Shown one piece after another: positions 1 through 6,254 of a DNA stretch of 16,945 nucleotides. The stretch's first letter is position 1, and each line of letters starts with the position of its first letter. A program made the position numbers and the translations under genes. This DNA is from VGXO01 sp964614695 (GTDB lineage Bacteria > Planctomycetota > Phycisphaerae > Phycisphaerales > SM1A02): positions 1 to 16,945 of the forward strand of contig CAZTMB010000060.1 of the NCBI GenBank assembly GCA_964614695.1. Reading direction: 5' to 3'. The notes under the pieces were generated by a model. The model was not told where the DNA came from, did no database searches, and saw only the letters and a program-made list of their open reading frames with translations.

Positions 1-105
1 CTTGCGATCACCGGCGTCAAGGCCCGCGACCTCGTCGGCTACACCGCGATCGCGATGATCGCCGCGGCGGCGTGGATGCTCTTGGGGCTCTTCGTGCTGG
101 GCTGA
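1..105 (+). CDS. C-terminal end of a membrane protein (possibly an AtoE-like short-chain fatty acid transporter), partial
   Basis: Frame 1 is open from the window edge and ends at TGA 103-105, giving the last 34 residues of a protein. They read LAITGVKARDLVGYTA and then a hydrophobic stretch of about 20 residues ending in LGLFVLG, so the protein finishes with a transmembrane helix. A 'GxxxRDxxGY' segment before the last helix reminds me of the end of AtoE/TIGR00366 short-chain fatty acid transporters. That is recall from a very short piece, so the family call is weak; that it is a membrane protein tail is more secure. It converges with mobA across a gap of about 110 bp. Confidence 0.45.
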   Translation, partial: LAITGVKARDLVGYTAIAMIAAAAWMLLGLFVLG

Positions 106-127
106 GGCGACTCGCCGTTGATCCGCA

Positions 128-144
128 TGCTCGGTGCCGAGGCA
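128..144. terminator. Weak candidate stem-loop in a convergent gap
   Basis: CTCGG (130-134) and CCGAG (137-141) are inverted repeats in the gap between the rightward membrane-protein gene and leftward mobA. The loop is very short and no T-run follows on either strand, so this is only a positional candidate for a bidirectional terminator. Nothing else is recognisable in 106-216. Confidence 0.2.
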
Positions 145-216
145 ATCCGCAGCGCACGGAATGGTCTCGTCACCACATGGCTGCGTGACGAAGAGCGTTG
201 ATCCGAACGAGGCGCG

Positions 217-834
217 TCAGACCGAACGCAGAAGCCGCGCGAGGTCCGACGGCTCGTTGATGTTCTCGAGGCTTCGGGACTCGAACGCGACGTGCACCAC
301 CTGCGCCGGATCGAGTTCGTCGATCGCCGCAAGCAGGCTGAACCGCTCGCGTCGGATCGCCTGCTCGAAGACCTCCTGCATCGAGGGCGCGTAGATCGCC
401 GCGCAAGGATGGCGGCGCGTCCGCTCGCCCGCTCCGGTCGTGGCGAGCACGACGCGTGCGGTCGGGTTTGCGAGGGACGCCTCGGCGATCGATCGGACGG
501 TCGATGCCTCGACCGCCGGCAGATCGCCCGCGAGGACCAGCACCGCTCGATCGAGGCGGCGCAGCGCCGTCGCGATTCCGCCCATCGGTCCGATGCCGGG
601 GTGCTCGTCGGGGATCCAGGCATCGCCGGCAGCCTGCAGCGACACGTCGCAGTCGCCGACGATCGCGACCCGCGGACCGAAGACGCCACGAAGCGCCGCG
701 ATCGGATGCTCGACGAGCCGGCGCCCCGCGACCTCCTCGCGCAGCTTGTCGCGGCCGAAGCGCCGGCTGCGCCCACCGGCAAGGACCGCCGGCGCGATCG
801 TCTCGAGCCTCGGATCTCGGTGGTCAGTCGGCAT
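217..834 (-). CDS. mobA: Molybdenum cofactor guanylyltransferase (MobA family)
   Basis: MobA transfers GMP (related proteins CMP) to Mo-molybdopterin to form the dinucleotide cofactor used by DMSO-reductase-family enzymes such as the oxidoreductase at 7147-9474. The 205-residue product has the nucleotidyltransferase P-loop-like motif LAGGRSRRFGRDK at residues 18-30, GIGPMGGI at about 80-87 and AGDLP at 102-106, all typical of MobA in order and spacing. Length is close to the roughly 190-200 residues of the family. I chose the ATG at 834 because the signature motif then starts about 18 residues in. It overlaps the end of mogA by 11 bp (824-834), suggesting translational coupling. It is the last gene of moeA-moaC-mogA-mobA. 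Whether the nucleotide is GTP or CTP cannot be decided by eye; GTP is more likely given a formate-dehydrogenase-like client. Confidence 0.9.
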   Translation of the reverse strand: MPTDHRDPRLETIAPAVLAGGRSRRFGRDKLREEVAGRRLVEHPIAALRGVFGPRVAIVGDCDVSLQAAGDAWIPDEHPGIGPMGGIATALRRLDRAVLVLAGDLPAVEASTVRSIAEASLANPTARVVLATTGAGERTRRHPCAAIYAPSMQEVFEQAIRRERFSLLAAIDELDPAQVVHVAFESRSLENINEPSDLARLLRSV

Positions 835-1378
835 GCTCGACGACCTTGCCTTGGACGGGCTTCGCGCCGGGGCGGCCATCGTCCTGCACTTCGCCCCGCA
901 GCGTCTCGATCGCGTGCGGCAGGATGTCGAGAAGCGCCTCGAGCATCTCGGTCGCGCCGCGCGGCGAGCCCGGGAGCGTCAGGATCAGGGTGCGACCGGC
1001 GACGCCGGAGACGCCGCGGGAGAGGAACGTTCGCGGCGTCTTCGCGAAGCAACGCAGCCGCGCGAGGTCCATCAGCCCCTCGTGCTCGCGATCGAAGACC
1101 TGCAGCGCAGCCTCCGGCGTCACGTCGCGCGGGGCGAGTCCGGTGCCGCCGGTCGAGACGACGAGATCGATCGACGCTTCCGGCCGCGACCAGTCGCGAA
1201 AGGCTCGCGCGAGCGTCTCGAGATCGTCCGGCACGACGCGGGTCGCGACGACCTCGGCGCCGAGCGATGCGGACAACATCGCCGCGACCGCGGGTCCCGA
1301 GGCATCGACCGTCTCGCCGCGCGAGCAGCGATCGCTTGCCGTGAGCACGGCGGCCCGGATCGGTCGGGGGCTGCTCAT
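824..1378 (-). CDS. mogA: Molybdopterin adenylyltransferase (MogA/MoaB family)
   Basis: This enzyme adenylates molybdopterin before MoeA inserts molybdenum. The 184-residue protein begins MSSPRPIRAAVLTASDRCSRGE, which matches the first strand and loop of the MogA/MoaB fold (AVLTxSD). STGGTGLAPRDVTPEA at about 75-90 is the family's molybdopterin-binding segment, and LPGSPRGATEMLEAL at about 135-149 is the conserved C-terminal half motif. A polar tail of about 25 residues follows. The ATG at 1378 lies inside the moaC stop (ATGA, 1375-1378), so it is translationally coupled to moaC. Upstream in-frame codons to 1585 are antisense-like noise inside moaC and were excluded. MoaB and MogA cannot be separated confidently from sequence alone; with moeA in the same unit the MogA role is expected. 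Confidence 0.9.
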   Translation of the reverse strand: MSSPRPIRAAVLTASDRCSRGETVDASGPAVAAMLSASLGAEVVATRVVPDDLETLARAFRDWSRPEASIDLVVSTGGTGLAPRDVTPEAALQVFDREHEGLMDLARLRCFAKTPRTFLSRGVSGVAGRTLILTLPGSPRGATEMLEALLDILPHAIETLRGEVQDDGRPGAKPVQGKVVEHAD

Positions 1379-1899
1379 CGCAGATCCGCCAAGTCCGGCG
1401 CGATGTAGGAGCCGCTTCGCCCGCCGTGCTTCTCGAGCAGGCGAATGCCGTCGATCCGGATCGCGCGGTCGATCGCCTTGCCCATGTCGTGGACGGTGAG
1501 GCAGGCGACCGAGACCGCGACCAAGGCCTCCATCTCGACTCCGGTGCGGCCGTGGGTCCGGGCCGTGGCGCGCACGCGCACGCATCCCGGCTCGAGCGTC
1601 GCCTCGACCTCGATCGCATCGAGCGGAAGCGTGTGGCAGAGCGGGATGAGTTCGTCCGTGCGCTTCGCGGCCATGATGCCCGCGAGTCGAGCCGTCTCGA
1701 GCACCGGACCCTTCGCGACGGCGTTCTCGCGAATCGCCGCCTCGAGCGCGGCGCCGAATCGGACGAGCCCCTCGGCGACGGCGACTCGATCGGTCGTCGG
1801 CTTGTCGCCGACATCGACCATCGTCGCGCGGCCTCGTGCATCGACGTGCGACAGCCGCTCGGCGGTCGGTGACGAATCGGTTCGATCGGTCGCGTTCAC
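1375..1899 (-). CDS. moaC: Cyclic pyranopterin monophosphate synthase MoaC
   Basis: MoaC converts the MoaA product (3',8-cyclo-GTP) into cyclic pyranopterin monophosphate, the first stable Moco intermediate. The 174-residue product carries MVDVGDK at 27-33, the active-site segment LIPLCHTLPL at 84-93, GVEMEAL at 120-126, DMGKA at 138-142 and a GGRSG segment at 159-163, all in the order seen in characterised MoaC. The start is a GTG at 1899: it is preceded by an AAGGGGAG ribosome binding site (1904-1911) and gives the usual short lead (HVDARGRATMVDV) before the conserved core. It follows moeA by 28 bp and overlaps mogA by 4 bp. The frame is open further upstream into moeA, but that extension has no MoaC character. 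Confidence 0.94.
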   Translation of the reverse strand: MNATDRTDSSPTAERLSHVDARGRATMVDVGDKPTTDRVAVAEGLVRFGAALEAAIRENAVAKGPVLETARLAGIMAAKRTDELIPLCHTLPLDAIEVEATLEPGCVRVRATARTHGRTGVEMEALVAVSVACLTVHDMGKAIDRAIRIDGIRLLEKHGGRSGSYIAPDLADLR

Positions 1900-1927
1900 T
1901 CGACTCCCCTTCGCCTGGGACGCTGGC

Positions 1928-3184
1928 TCAATCGCTCCAGGCAAAGAAAGCGTATCGCCGCGCGGGATCGATCGGTTCGCCCGGCGGGACTTCGACGAAG
2001 CCGTCGCTGCGGCCCGCGGCCGCGACGTCGCCGGAACTGCGAACCGGAGGCAGCCTCGCGGCGCCGTCCGCCTCAAGACGCGCCATTCGGAATCGCCAGA
2101 GCGGGGCCGCGTCGTCGTCGTCGGATCGGACCAGCACACCGCGGGGCGGCGACGGTGTCAGGCCCGCGATCGCCGCAAGGCTCGGCAGCACGATCCGCCG
2201 CGCGGTGACGAGGGCCGACAGCGGGTTGCCGGGAAGACCGAAGAGCGGGACCGGACGGCCGCCCGATTCGGCGATCGCCGCGAGCATCGGGCGACCCGGC
2301 CGTTGCGGCAGGCGATGGAAGAGGATCTCGCTTCGCTGCGATTCGATCGCCGGCCGCACGAGGTCGCGATGGCCCATCGAGACCCCGCCGGTCAGGACGA
2401 TCGCATCGTGATCGGCGATCGAGGCCGCGAGCGCCGCCTCGAGCCGCGGAAGCTCGTCGGCGACATGCTCGACCCGCGCGACCTCGAGCCACGGCCTGCT
2501 CGCGAAGAGGACCTCAAGCGCTGCGGCGTTGCTGTTGCGGATCTCCTCAGGTTGCGGCGACGCTTCGATCGAGACGACCTCGTCGCCGGTCGTGAGGATC
2601 GCGACCCGCACGCGCCGCCGGACCCGGGGTCGCGCCATCCCGCAGGCGGCCAGCGTCGCCGCCGCGGCGGCATCGATCGCCACGCCGGGCTCGATCAGGA
2701 CCTCGCCGGCGCGAGCGTTCTCGCCGCGAACGCGCCAATGGTCTCCCGCGCGAGGCAAGAAGCCCTCGGCGATGGTGATGCGGGCGACTGAACCCGACGA
2801 TGCGCCCGGATGCTCGAGGACGTCCTCGCGACGAACGACCGCGTCGGATCCGGCAGGTCGCGGCGCGCCGGTCGCGACTCGGATGCAGCCGCGGACCGCC
2901 GGCATCGCCGGCGGGGAGGCGCCCGTTCGAGCCTCGCCGAGCACCGGCAGTTCGCGACCGAAGGCGAGGTCGCTGCAGCGCACCGCGTATCCGTCCATCG
3001 CCGAATGATCGAAGGGCGGGCTGTCGCGATCGGCTCGCACCGCTTCGGCGAGCACTCGGCCGTGTGCATCACGGAGATCGACCGACTCGACGGCGATCGC
3101 CTTGGCGGCGATGCCGAGCCTCGACACGATGCAGGCGATCGCCGCCGCCGGGGAGTCGAGGCGTGGTTCGTTGGCGTCGGCCAT
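1928..3184 (-). CDS. moeA: Molybdopterin molybdotransferase MoeA
   Basis: MoeA inserts molybdate into adenylated molybdopterin made by MogA. The 418-residue protein has the canonical N-terminal SPPFDHSAMDGYAV (about 55-68), the central MoCF-binding domain with LTTGDEV and IRNSNAAAL, then LTGGVSMGHRDLV and LPGNPLSA further on; length fits the family's 400-420. The ATG at 3184 is chosen; an in-frame TTG at 3196 is the only other nearby option. No Shine-Dalgarno sequence precedes the ATG. A -10-like TAAGTT lies 10 nt upstream, so the transcript would have almost no leader. The moaD start on the other strand is only 26 bp away. MoeA opens the leftward unit moeA-moaC-mogA-mobA; the upstream permease frame ends 13 nt before this ATG. 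Confidence 0.94.
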   Translation of the reverse strand: MADANEPRLDSPAAAIACIVSRLGIAAKAIAVESVDLRDAHGRVLAEAVRADRDSPPFDHSAMDGYAVRCSDLAFGRELPVLGEARTGASPPAMPAVRGCIRVATGAPRPAGSDAVVRREDVLEHPGASSGSVARITIAEGFLPRAGDHWRVRGENARAGEVLIEPGVAIDAAAAATLAACGMARPRVRRRVRVAILTTGDEVVSIEASPQPEEIRNSNAAALEVLFASRPWLEVARVEHVADELPRLEAALAASIADHDAIVLTGGVSMGHRDLVRPAIESQRSEILFHRLPQRPGRPMLAAIAESGGRPVPLFGLPGNPLSALVTARRIVLPSLAAIAGLTPSPPRGVLVRSDDDDAAPLWRFRMARLEADGAARLPPVRSSGDVAAAGRSDGFVEVPPGEPIDPARRYAFFAWSD

Positions 3185-3194
3185 GGCGGATCGC

Positions 3195-3200
3195 AACTTA
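3195..3200 (-). promoter_or_regulatory. -10-like box for moeA (TAAGTT)
   Basis: On the minus strand TAAGTT lies 10 nt before the moeA ATG at 3184 and no ribosome binding site intervenes, so a near-leaderless start is plausible. It overlaps by two bases the opposing -10-like box of moaD, and its first three bases also form the TAA that ends the leftward permease frame. I see no clear -35 partner. Confidence 0.4.
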
Positions 3201-4649
3201 CACTGCCCCGATGCGCGTCGAGGTGCTTCTCTTCGGGCCTGCCTCCCAAGCCGCCGGATGCGATCGGATCGGCATCGAGTGCGAAGTCCCGTGCGGCGGC
3301 AACGGACCCACCGCGGCGGGCGTGCTCGAGGCGATCGCCGCGCAGTACCCGCAACTGGAGTTCGCGATCGGCTCGGCCCGCCTCGCGGTGAACCACGCCT
3401 TCGCAGCGCCCGGGACCGTGATCGCGTCGACGGACGAGGTCGCGCTCATCGCGCTCGTGGGGGGCGGATGAGCCGGATCGCCGTGGAGATCGTGACCGGA
3501 CCGGTGTCGCGCGCTGCGCTCGCCGAGGCGTCGCGCGAGTCGGACGATCGCGAGGGCGTCGGCAGCCGCATCCGGTTCGAGGGCATCGTCCGCGGACTCG
3601 AGAACGGTGAGCGCCTCGCGGCGATCGACTACGAGGTCTACGAACCGATGGCTCGTCGCCTGCTCGAGTCGATCGCCCGCGAGGAGGCGAGCCGGCCGGG
3701 CATCCGCTCGATCGTGGTCCTTCACAGCCGCGGTCGGGTCGGCGTCGGCGAGGTCTCCTTCGCATGCGAGGTGCGATCCGCCCATCGCGCCGAAGGCCTC
3801 GCGGCGCTCGGTTCCTTCATCGATCGGATGAAGCAGGACGTTCCGATCTGGAAGCGCGTCGTCCAACTCGCTCCGTGAAGATCCGCGATCGGCGATCGCC
3901 GCAAGGCCGCCGACGAGCAGTTTCGAGGCGGCGACCGCGAGCACGGCCGCGAGCAGGAAGTTGAGCGTGCGCGACGTCGCCTTGCGGCTTCCCATGAAGG
4001 CGCCCGCGAAGCCGCCGATTCCGGCAGCGATCGCGAGCGGCAGGAGATCGATGGTCGGAGCCCATCCCGCTTGAACGAGGCCGCCAAGCCCCGACAGCGA
4101 GTTGACGAGGATGAAGAGCGAGGCCGTCGCCGCGGTGCGCTTCGGCTCCGCCCAGCCGCAGAGCAGGATCAGCGGGCTCAGGAAGATGCCGCCGCCGGTG
4201 CCGGTGAGCCCGGCGGCGAAGCCGATCGCGGCTCCGGCGAGGAGCTTCGTCGCGAACGCTGGATCGCGAACCGAACGCGGTGTCGCGGCAGGGCGAAGGC
4301 TCGTCCGCGCCATGCGGATCGCCGAGAACGCGAGCACTGCGCCGATCGCGAGACGCAGCCAGTCCGCCGGCAACTCGATCGCGCCGCCCACGAACGCTGC
4401 CGGTACCGAAGTGATCGCAAAGGGCAGCAGGAAGCGCCACGAGAAGTGGCCGGCCGCGGCGTAGTGGCTGAAGGCGATCGTCGCGACGACGACGTTGACC
4501 GCGAGCGCAGTCGAACGCATCGACTCGGGCGCGACACCCATCAGGGCCATCACCGCGAGATAGCCCGACGCGCCCGCGTGCCCGACCGAGGCGTAGAGCG
4601 CGCCGACCACGAGGAAGAGGGCCGCGAGCAGCGTGGTGTCGGGCGGCAT
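3198..4649 (-). CDS. TauE/SafE (TSUP) family permease with an unusually open, antisense-encoded C-terminal tail
   Basis: Residues 1-255 are a typical eight-helix TauE/SafE (TSUP) membrane protein: SVGHAGASG near 21 in the first half and GLTGTGGGIFLSP near 147-159 in the second are the paired glycine-rich motifs of this family, whose studied members move sulfite, sulfonates, thiosulfate or related anions across the inner membrane. The ATG at 4649 follows the moaA stop by 7 bp. Normal family length is about 250 residues, but here no stop occurs in frame until TAA at 3198-3200, giving 483 residues. The last ~225 are encoded exactly antisense to moaE and then moaD, and are polar and Arg/Ala-rich with no recognisable domain. 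Either the tail is real, or a frameshift or lost stop near 3880-3915 is present. The substrate is unknown; an oxyanion or sulfur compound linked to Moco is a guess. Confidence 0.72.
   Translation of the reverse strand: MPPDTTLLAALFLVVGALYASVGHAGASGYLAVMALMGVAPESMRSTALAVNVVVATIAFSHYAAAGHFSWRFLLPFAITSVPAAFVGGAIELPADWLRLAIGAVLAFSAIRMARTSLRPAATPRSVRDPAFATKLLAGAAIGFAAGLTGTGGGIFLSPLILLCGWAEPKRTAATASLFILVNSLSGLGGLVQAGWAPTIDLLPLAIAAGIGGFAGAFMGSRKATSRTLNFLLAAVLAVAASKLLVGGLAAIADRGSSRSELDDALPDRNVLLHPIDEGTERREAFGAMGGSHLACEGDLADADPTAAVKDHDRADARPARLLAGDRLEQATSHRFVDLVVDRREALTVLESADDALEPDAAADALAIVRLARRLGERSARHRSGHDLHGDPAHPPPTSAMSATSSVDAITVPGAAKAWFTARRAEPIANSSCGYCAAIASSTPAAVGPLPPHGTSHSMPIRSHPAAWEAGPKRSTSTRIGAV
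3199..3204 (+). promoter_or_regulatory. -10-like box for moaD (TACACT-N6-ATG)
   Basis: TACACT is followed by exactly six bases and then the moaD ATG at 3211. Normal -10 to +1 spacing would place the RNA start on or within a base or two of the ATG, giving a leaderless mRNA. The same hexamer type and the same six-base spacing precede the genes at 9671 and 16782, which supports it. Confidence 0.5.
3211..3471 (+). CDS. moaD: Molybdopterin synthase sulfur-carrier subunit MoaD
   Basis: MoaD is the small ubiquitin-like subunit of molybdopterin synthase; its C-terminal glycine thiocarboxylate donates sulfur to cPMP. The product is 86 residues, begins MRVEVLLFGPASQAAG (the usual beta strand plus AxxxAG turn) and ends in ALVGGG, so the essential terminal Gly-Gly is present. 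VNHAFAAPGTVIASTDEVAL matches the late strand region (V/N then D-EVA). It is followed by moaE in a 4-bp ATGA overlap. It is encoded opposite to every other Moco gene here. There is no ribosome binding site upstream and a -10-like box sits six bases from the ATG. An MoeB-type enzyme would be needed to activate it and is not in the window. Confidence 0.92.
   Translation: MRVEVLLFGPASQAAGCDRIGIECEVPCGGNGPTAAGVLEAIAAQYPQLEFAIGSARLAVNHAFAAPGTVIASTDEVALIALVGGG
3468..3878 (+). CDS. moaE: Molybdopterin synthase catalytic subunit MoaE
   Basis: MoaE is the large subunit of molybdopterin synthase and binds cPMP and the MoaD tail. The 136-residue protein shows FEGIVRG near residue 38 (family F-GxVR), YEVYEPMA near 55, HSRGRVGVGEVS near 84 and SAHR near 103, followed by MKQDVPIWKR near the end, in which the two lysines correspond to the conserved active-site lysines. 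Length is slightly short of E. coli MoaE (150) because the C-terminal tail after the WKR motif is brief. The ATG lies in the moaD stop (3468-3471). The gene is overlapped along its full length by the leftward permease reading frame, in the antisense frame that is codon-for-codon complementary. Confidence 0.93.
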   Translation: MSRIAVEIVTGPVSRAALAEASRESDDREGVGSRIRFEGIVRGLENGERLAAIDYEVYEPMARRLLESIAREEASRPGIRSIVVLHSRGRVGVGEVSFACEVRSAHRAEGLAALGSFIDRMKQDVPIWKRVVQLAP

Positions 4650-4656
4650 GGGAGGC

Positions 4657-5763
4657 TCAGCCGCCGATCGCGGACATCGGCCGCGGCGGCTGCTCGAATC
4701 CCGGCGACTCGATGCCGTGACCGGCCTGCTTGCTCCACGCCGCGTCGACGAGGAAGCGTCGGATCGCGTCGTCTTCGGCGCCGTCGCGAAGGAGCGATCG
4801 CACATCCCACTCGGTGGTGCTGAAGAGGCACGGCCGCACCATGCCGTCGGCGGTGATCCGCAGCCGACTGCACGCGCCGCAGAAGGGAGAACTGATCGGC
4901 GCGATGAAGCCGACGCGTCCGGGCGCGCCGTCGGCGAAGGCGAAGGAGCGAGCCGTCGCCGAAGGATCGTCGCCCGGAAGCGCGACAAGCGGATGGACCG
5001 CCTCGATCGCCGCGCGGGTCGCGGCGGCAGGGACCCATCGCTCGGGCCGCCAGGCGTGGCCGGAATCGAGCGGCATCCACTCGATGAAGCGGACTTCGAT
5101 GCCGAACCGCCGCGCGAGCCGTGCGAAGTCGACCGCCTCGTCGTCGTTCTCGCCGTGAAGCAGGACTGCATTCACCTTGACTGGTCCGAGTCCCTCGTCG
5201 AGGCAGTGACCGAGGCAGGCCAGCACCTCCGCGACGCTGCCGGCGGAACGAGTCAACCGGGCGAACCGATCCTCGCGAAGCGAGTCGAGGCTGAGAGTGA
5301 CCCGCGCGATGCCGCTTCGTCGCCAAGCGGCGACCGAATCGCGATCGCCGCGCGATCCGTTGGTGATGAGCGCGATCTCGCAATCGGTCTCGCGACGCAG
5401 CGACGAAGCGATCTCGCAGAGTTGCGGATGCAGCGTGGGCTCGCCGCCGGTCAGGCGGATCTTGCGGACCCCGAGCGATGCGGCGATCCGGCCGAGCCGG
5501 ATGAACTCCTCGGCCTGAAGCAGCGTCGACGGCGGCGCGAAGCGGACCTCGGGATCCATGCAGTAGACGCAGCGGAAGTTGCAGCGATCGGTGAGAGAAA
5601 GCCGCAGGTCGCGGATCGTGCGGCCATGGCTGTCGAGCATCTCGCCGCGGCGATGGATCGCGTCGGGCGCTCGCGGAGGTGTCGCGGGTCGAGGGCGATC
5701 GCCGCCAGCGCCCGACCACTGCGGCAGCGCGAGCGTGCCCGGGCCTGACGCGACCGCGCTCAT
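4657..5763 (-). CDS. moaA: GTP 3',8-cyclase MoaA (radical SAM)
   Basis: MoaA begins Moco synthesis by rearranging GTP to 3',8-cyclo-GTP. The 368-residue protein has the radical-SAM triad CNFRCVYC (Cys 61, 65, 68), the SAM-binding TGGEP at about 105-109, and the second, C-terminal cluster as CGAC (295, 298) plus Cys 312 in MVRPCLF. It ends in Gly-Gly (AIGG), the dipeptide that MoaA inserts into its active site. The N-terminus is about 40 residues longer than usual before SHGRTIRDLRLSLTDRCN. The ATG at 5763 sits in the stop of the MOSC gene (5760-5763) with a GAGG six to seven bases upstream, so coupled translation is expected. The neighbours are the MOSC protein upstream and the TSUP permease 7 bp downstream. 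Confidence 0.95.
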   Translation of the reverse strand: MSAVASGPGTLALPQWSGAGGDRPRPATPPRAPDAIHRRGEMLDSHGRTIRDLRLSLTDRCNFRCVYCMDPEVRFAPPSTLLQAEEFIRLGRIAASLGVRKIRLTGGEPTLHPQLCEIASSLRRETDCEIALITNGSRGDRDSVAAWRRSGIARVTLSLDSLREDRFARLTRSAGSVAEVLACLGHCLDEGLGPVKVNAVLLHGENDDEAVDFARLARRFGIEVRFIEWMPLDSGHAWRPERWVPAAATRAAIEAVHPLVALPGDDPSATARSFAFADGAPGRVGFIAPISSPFCGACSRLRITADGMVRPCLFSTTEWDVRSLLRDGAEDDAIRRFLVDAAWSKQAGHGIESPGFEQPPRPMSAIGG

Positions 5764-6254
5764 GTCCGGACCTCGATCGGCCCGATCCGCAGGGTGCCGT
5801 CGGTGAGGATCCGCGCGCGGAGGCCGCCGCGTCCGCGGAGCCTTCGTTCGGCACCTTCGCCGATCGCCTCGTCCATCCACGCGCAGGGCTTGCACTCCTC
5901 GCTGCCGAGGAAGCGGACGCCGGAGATCTCGAACTCGCGACCGATGAGCGCCGCGAGATCGGTGCCGACCGTCAGCACGTTGCGGCGCGTTGCGGCGAGA
6001 TCGCGGCGGTCTGGCGGGATCTCGAGATCGCGCCAGACCTCCTCAAGGGTCTCTCGCGCGACGAAGGTGATCTGCCCCTTGTAGTCGGGCTTGTAGTCGA
6101 AGAAGCGATCGCCTCGAATTCCGCGACCCGCCACGCATTCGACCGACTCGACCGACACGGTCGGGTGTTCGAGGGCGGGTTGACCGAAGCGACCGTAGAA
6201 GTTGTGGCCGGGCGAGATGAAGAGCCGTTCGATCGCAGGGGCGGACGTGGTCAT
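5760..6254 (-). CDS. MOSC-domain protein
   Basis: The 164-residue product is a stand-alone MOSC (molybdenum cofactor sulfurase C-terminal) domain: VECVAGRGIRGDRFFDY near 39-54 is the G-xxGDR core, QITFVARETLEEV near 61-73 the second conserved strand, and FLGSEECKPCAWMDEA near 116-130 contains the conserved cysteine region thought to carry sulfur or bind the cofactor. MOSC proteins relay sulfur to, or bind, molybdenum cofactors. Placed between fdhD and moaA with 4-bp overlaps on both sides, it probably helps load or sulfurate the cofactor for the oxidoreductase heading the operon; that specific role is inference. The ATG at 6254 has a GGAGG about nine bases upstream. Sequence upstream of that start in the same frame belongs to fdhD's shadow. 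Confidence 0.88.
   Translation of the reverse strand: MTTSAPAIERLFISPGHNFYGRFGQPALEHPTVSVESVECVAGRGIRGDRFFDYKPDYKGQITFVARETLEEVWRDLEIPPDRRDLAATRRNVLTVGTDLAALIGREFEISGVRFLGSEECKPCAWMDEAIGEGAERRLRGRGGLRARILTDGTLRIGPIEVRT

Noticed and set aside
118..206. GTTGATCCG repeated at 118-126 and 198-206 between the first gene and mobA
   Set aside because: Only two short copies, with GATCC a common word here; no third copy or att-like context.
39..1841. Leftward frame of about 600 codons overlapping mobA, mogA and moaC
   Set aside because: Arg/Ser/Pro-rich shadow in another frame of three well-supported Moco genes; no motifs.
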